Source: JAZRZI01 sp045601325 (GTDB taxonomy: Bacteria; Bacillota_I; Bacilli_A; RFN20; CAG-826). Taken from it: a stretch of DNA of 51,404 nucleotides. Positions 49,529 to 51,404 of the stretch are shown here, one piece after another. The notes below the pieces were generated by a model, which was not told the DNA's origin, searched no databases, and saw nothing but the letters and a program-made list of their open reading frames with translations. The DNA lies in the NCBI GenBank assembly GCA_045601325.1, contig JAZRZI010000003.1, forward strand, positions 1-51,404, in the 5' to 3' direction. Numbering within the stretch: position 1 is the first letter of the stretch; each line of letters starts with the position of its first letter. A program made the position numbers and the translations under genes.

Positions 49529-51280
49529 ATGACAGAAAAACTCAAATCGTTAATATCGAATCTAAAGCATCTTCCAGGTGTTTATTTGATGCACAATAAA
49601 GATGATGAAATCATATACGTTGGTAAAGCCAAAGACTTATATAAACGCGTATCTCAATACTTTTTAAGGCCACAATCTGGCAAGGTGTTTAAGATGGTTT
49701 CAACTGTCGATTATTTTGAGACCATCATAACCGCAAATGAAAAGGAGGCTTTTGTGTTAGAAATGAATTTGATTCAAAAGCATTATCCTAGATATAACAT
49801 TCTTTTAAAGGATGGCAGCCATTACCCTTATATCGCGATTAAGAAAACTGGTGATCCATATTTATCTATTAAAAGAAATGATAAGGATAAATCCTATGAT
49901 TATTTTGGCCCTTTTCCTAATAGTGGCGCAGCGTATCATATGATTGATTTACTCAACAAAATTTTCCCAATTAGAAAATGTAAAAACTTGCAAACATCAA
50001 CCTGTCTTTACTATCATTTAGGTCAATGTATGGCTCCTTGCATCAATAAAATTGATGAATGTAAATTAAATGAGATGCGTGAAGAAATAAAATTTTTCAT
50101 GCGTGGCAACAACCAAAAACAAAAAAATGAAATTAAAACTAAAATGATTGAGGCGTCTAATAACCTTGAGTTCGAACTTGCTAAAGACTATAAAGAAACT
50201 TTGGATGCGATTGAGCACATCAATTTAAGTCAAAACGTCGAAAACAAGGATCATAAAAATAGAGACATTGTTGCGTTTTCAAGTAGAGATGGTTACACAT
50301 CATTATCATTTTTGCTTTATAGAAAAGGACTTTTATTAGGAAAACAATCCTTTACAGTTGAACAATTTGGCGATGTTGAAGAACAAGTTTCAGATTTGAT
50401 TTTGCAATACTATCAAACTCACGATACACCTAATGAAATTGTGATAAATAATGACGCCGTAATCGATGAGGTTAAAGATATTTTAGAAGTAGCAATCTAT
50501 AGTGTTACCAAAGGTAAATTGCATGAATTAGTCATCAATGCTCAAGAGAATGCTCAAAATGCTCTCGATGAATTATTTGCTTCTGCAAGATTAGAAACTA
50601 ATAAACTTGAGCTCCTTGATGAGTTAGGCAAAATATTGAAAATTAAAACACCTTTACATATAGAACTTTTTGATAATTCTCATTTACAAGGAAGTTCTCC
50701 TGTCGGTGCGATGGTGGCATTTATAAATGGTGAACCAGCTAAAAAACTATATAGAAAGTTCAAAATTGAGCATGAAGAAGCTAGAGATGATATATCCAGT
50801 ATGAAAGAAATCATTTATAGACATTATTCTCGCTCTATTGAGGAAAATAAGAAATTACCAGATTTAATTCTTGTCGATGGTGGATTAACTCAAGTTCACG
50901 CCGCTATTGAAGCTTGTAAAAATGCTAAAGCTAATGTCCCTATTTTTGGTTTGTTTAAGAATGATAAGCATCAAACTAGTGGTCTTATTGACGCAAATGA
51001 AGAAACATATCCGCTTTATAATAAAAATTTATTCTTTTTGCTTACCCGAATGCAAGATGAAGTTCATAGATTTGCAATATCATTCCATCAAGAAAAACGC
51101 GGTAAAGCAATGACGGCATCAATATTTGATGGAGTCTCAGGATTGGGTGCGAAAAGAATAGAGATGATTCAAAGAGCATATAGTGATATTGCAAAGCTAA
51201 AAAATGCTTCAGTTAAGGAATTATCTCAATTTCTTCCCGAGTCAGTTGCGGAAGCTTTATTTATGAAACTTCATCAATAA
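49529..51280 (+). CDS. uvrC: UvrABC system protein C
   Basis: Makes the two incisions of nucleotide excision repair. The 583-residue protein has the GIY-YIG nuclease domain at the N-terminus (GVYLMHNKDDEIIYVGKAK, about 14-32), a UVR motif around 195-230, the RNase H-like C-terminal nuclease with ELFDNSHLQG (about 380) and LILVDGGLTQ, and a terminal helix-hairpin-helix (GVSGLGAKRIEMI, near 535). It is a little shorter than the usual 590-610. It starts one base after mutS2 without its own ribosome site, so translation is probably coupled. Confidence 0.96.
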   Translation: MTEKLKSLISNLKHLPGVYLMHNKDDEIIYVGKAKDLYKRVSQYFLRPQSGKVFKMVSTVDYFETIITANEKEAFVLEMNLIQKHYPRYNILLKDGSHYPYIAIKKTGDPYLSIKRNDKDKSYDYFGPFPNSGAAYHMIDLLNKIFPIRKCKNLQTSTCLYYHLGQCMAPCINKIDECKLNEMREEIKFFMRGNNQKQKNEIKTKMIEASNNLEFELAKDYKETLDAIEHINLSQNVENKDHKNRDIVAFSSRDGYTSLSFLLYRKGLLLGKQSFTVEQFGDVEEQVSDLILQYYQTHDTPNEIVINNDAVIDEVKDILEVAIYSVTKGKLHELVINAQENAQNALDELFASARLETNKLELLDELGKILKIKTPLHIELFDNSHLQGSSPVGAMVAFINGEPAKKLYRKFKIEHEEARDDISSMKEIIYRHYSRSIEENKKLPDLILVDGGLTQVHAAIEACKNAKANVPIFGLFKNDKHQTSGLIDANEETYPLYNKNLFFLLTRMQDEVHRFAISFHQEKRGKAMTASIFDGVSGLGAKRIEMIQRAYSDIAKLKNASVKELSQFLPESVAEALFMKLHQ

Positions 51281-51284
51281 TAAC

Positions 51285-51313
51285 TTGAAATAAAAATGGC
51301 TTATGGTTATTAT
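51285..51313 (+). promoter_or_regulatory. Promoter of tRNA-Arg
   Basis: TTGAAA (51285-51290), 17 bases, TATTAT (51308-51313). The predicted start near 51320 is seven bases before the mature tRNA. Confidence 0.85.
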
Positions 51314-51326
51314 AGATAACGCACAT

Positions 51327-51403
<77 letters not shown>

Positions 51404-51404
51404 T

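Overview
The window looks like a compact, AT-rich chromosome segment from a reduced-genome member of the Bacilli/Mollicutes side of the Firmicutes. The reasons are the low GC, short spacers, Bacillus-type gene neighbourhoods (ezrA-nifZ-thiI, infC-rpmI-rplT, polA-mutM-coaE, dnaB-dnaI, an rRNA methylase before pheS-pheT, mutS2-uvrC, ileS-lspA-rluD) and a division cluster with no peptidoglycan genes. TGA is used as a stop (for example the desulfurase and ileS), so this is not a UGA=Trp mycoplasma. An uncultured RF39-like or Acholeplasma/Izemoplasma-like lineage would fit, but taxonomy cannot be settled by eye. I saw no transposon, phage, CRISPR array or toxin/defence island; it is a housekeeping region.

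Layout. 1-1.5 kb: an unknown ORF and nicotinate phosphoribosyltransferase. 1.6-2.4 kb: rpsD with a strong promoter and a structured leader. 2.6-6.6 kb: ezrA, cysteine desulfurase, thiI. 6.7-8.0 kb: infC-rpmI-rplT behind a leader with a terminator and an alternative pairing. 8.0-10.9 kb: thrS and pfkA. 10.9-11.1 kb: an intergenic cluster of DnaA-box-like sites. 11.1-13.3 kb: helicase-loading genes dnaB and dnaI. 13.3-20.3 kb, opposite strand: a MutM-CoaE fusion, polA and dnaE. 20.4-22.6 kb: nrnA and ackA. 22.7-29.2 kb: a HAD phosphatase and three glycogen genes (malQ, glgB, glgP). 29.2-31.6 kb: dUTPase, a DUF523 protein, a YgjP-type metalloprotease and an rRNA methylase. 31.7-35.7 kb: pheS, pheT and DUF177. 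35.8-39.9 kb: a minimal division cluster (mraZ, rsmH, small membrane protein, ftsA, ftsZ). 40.0-46.2 kb: secreted endonuclease, ileS, lspA, rluD. 46.3-51.3 kb: rnhC, mutS2, uvrC. The window ends with tRNA-Arg(UCU).

Function. The genes cover replication initiation and elongation, repair, translation and its ribosomal feedback control, cell division, storage-polysaccharide breakdown leading to glycolysis and acetate, and nucleotide salvage or sanitation (secreted nuclease, nanoRNase, dUTPase).

The points most worth a second look are: the MutM-CoaE fusion; the DnaA-box cluster in front of dnaB-dnaI; a DnaI-like loader whose Walker A lysine is arginine; two ribosomal-protein leaders readable in the sequence; a non-AUG start of infC; three 10-bp MraZ boxes; a division cluster whose FtsA lacks an evident membrane-targeting tail and sits beside an unknown small membrane protein; and several genes whose -10-like box lies so close to the ATG that the transcripts should be leaderless or nearly so.
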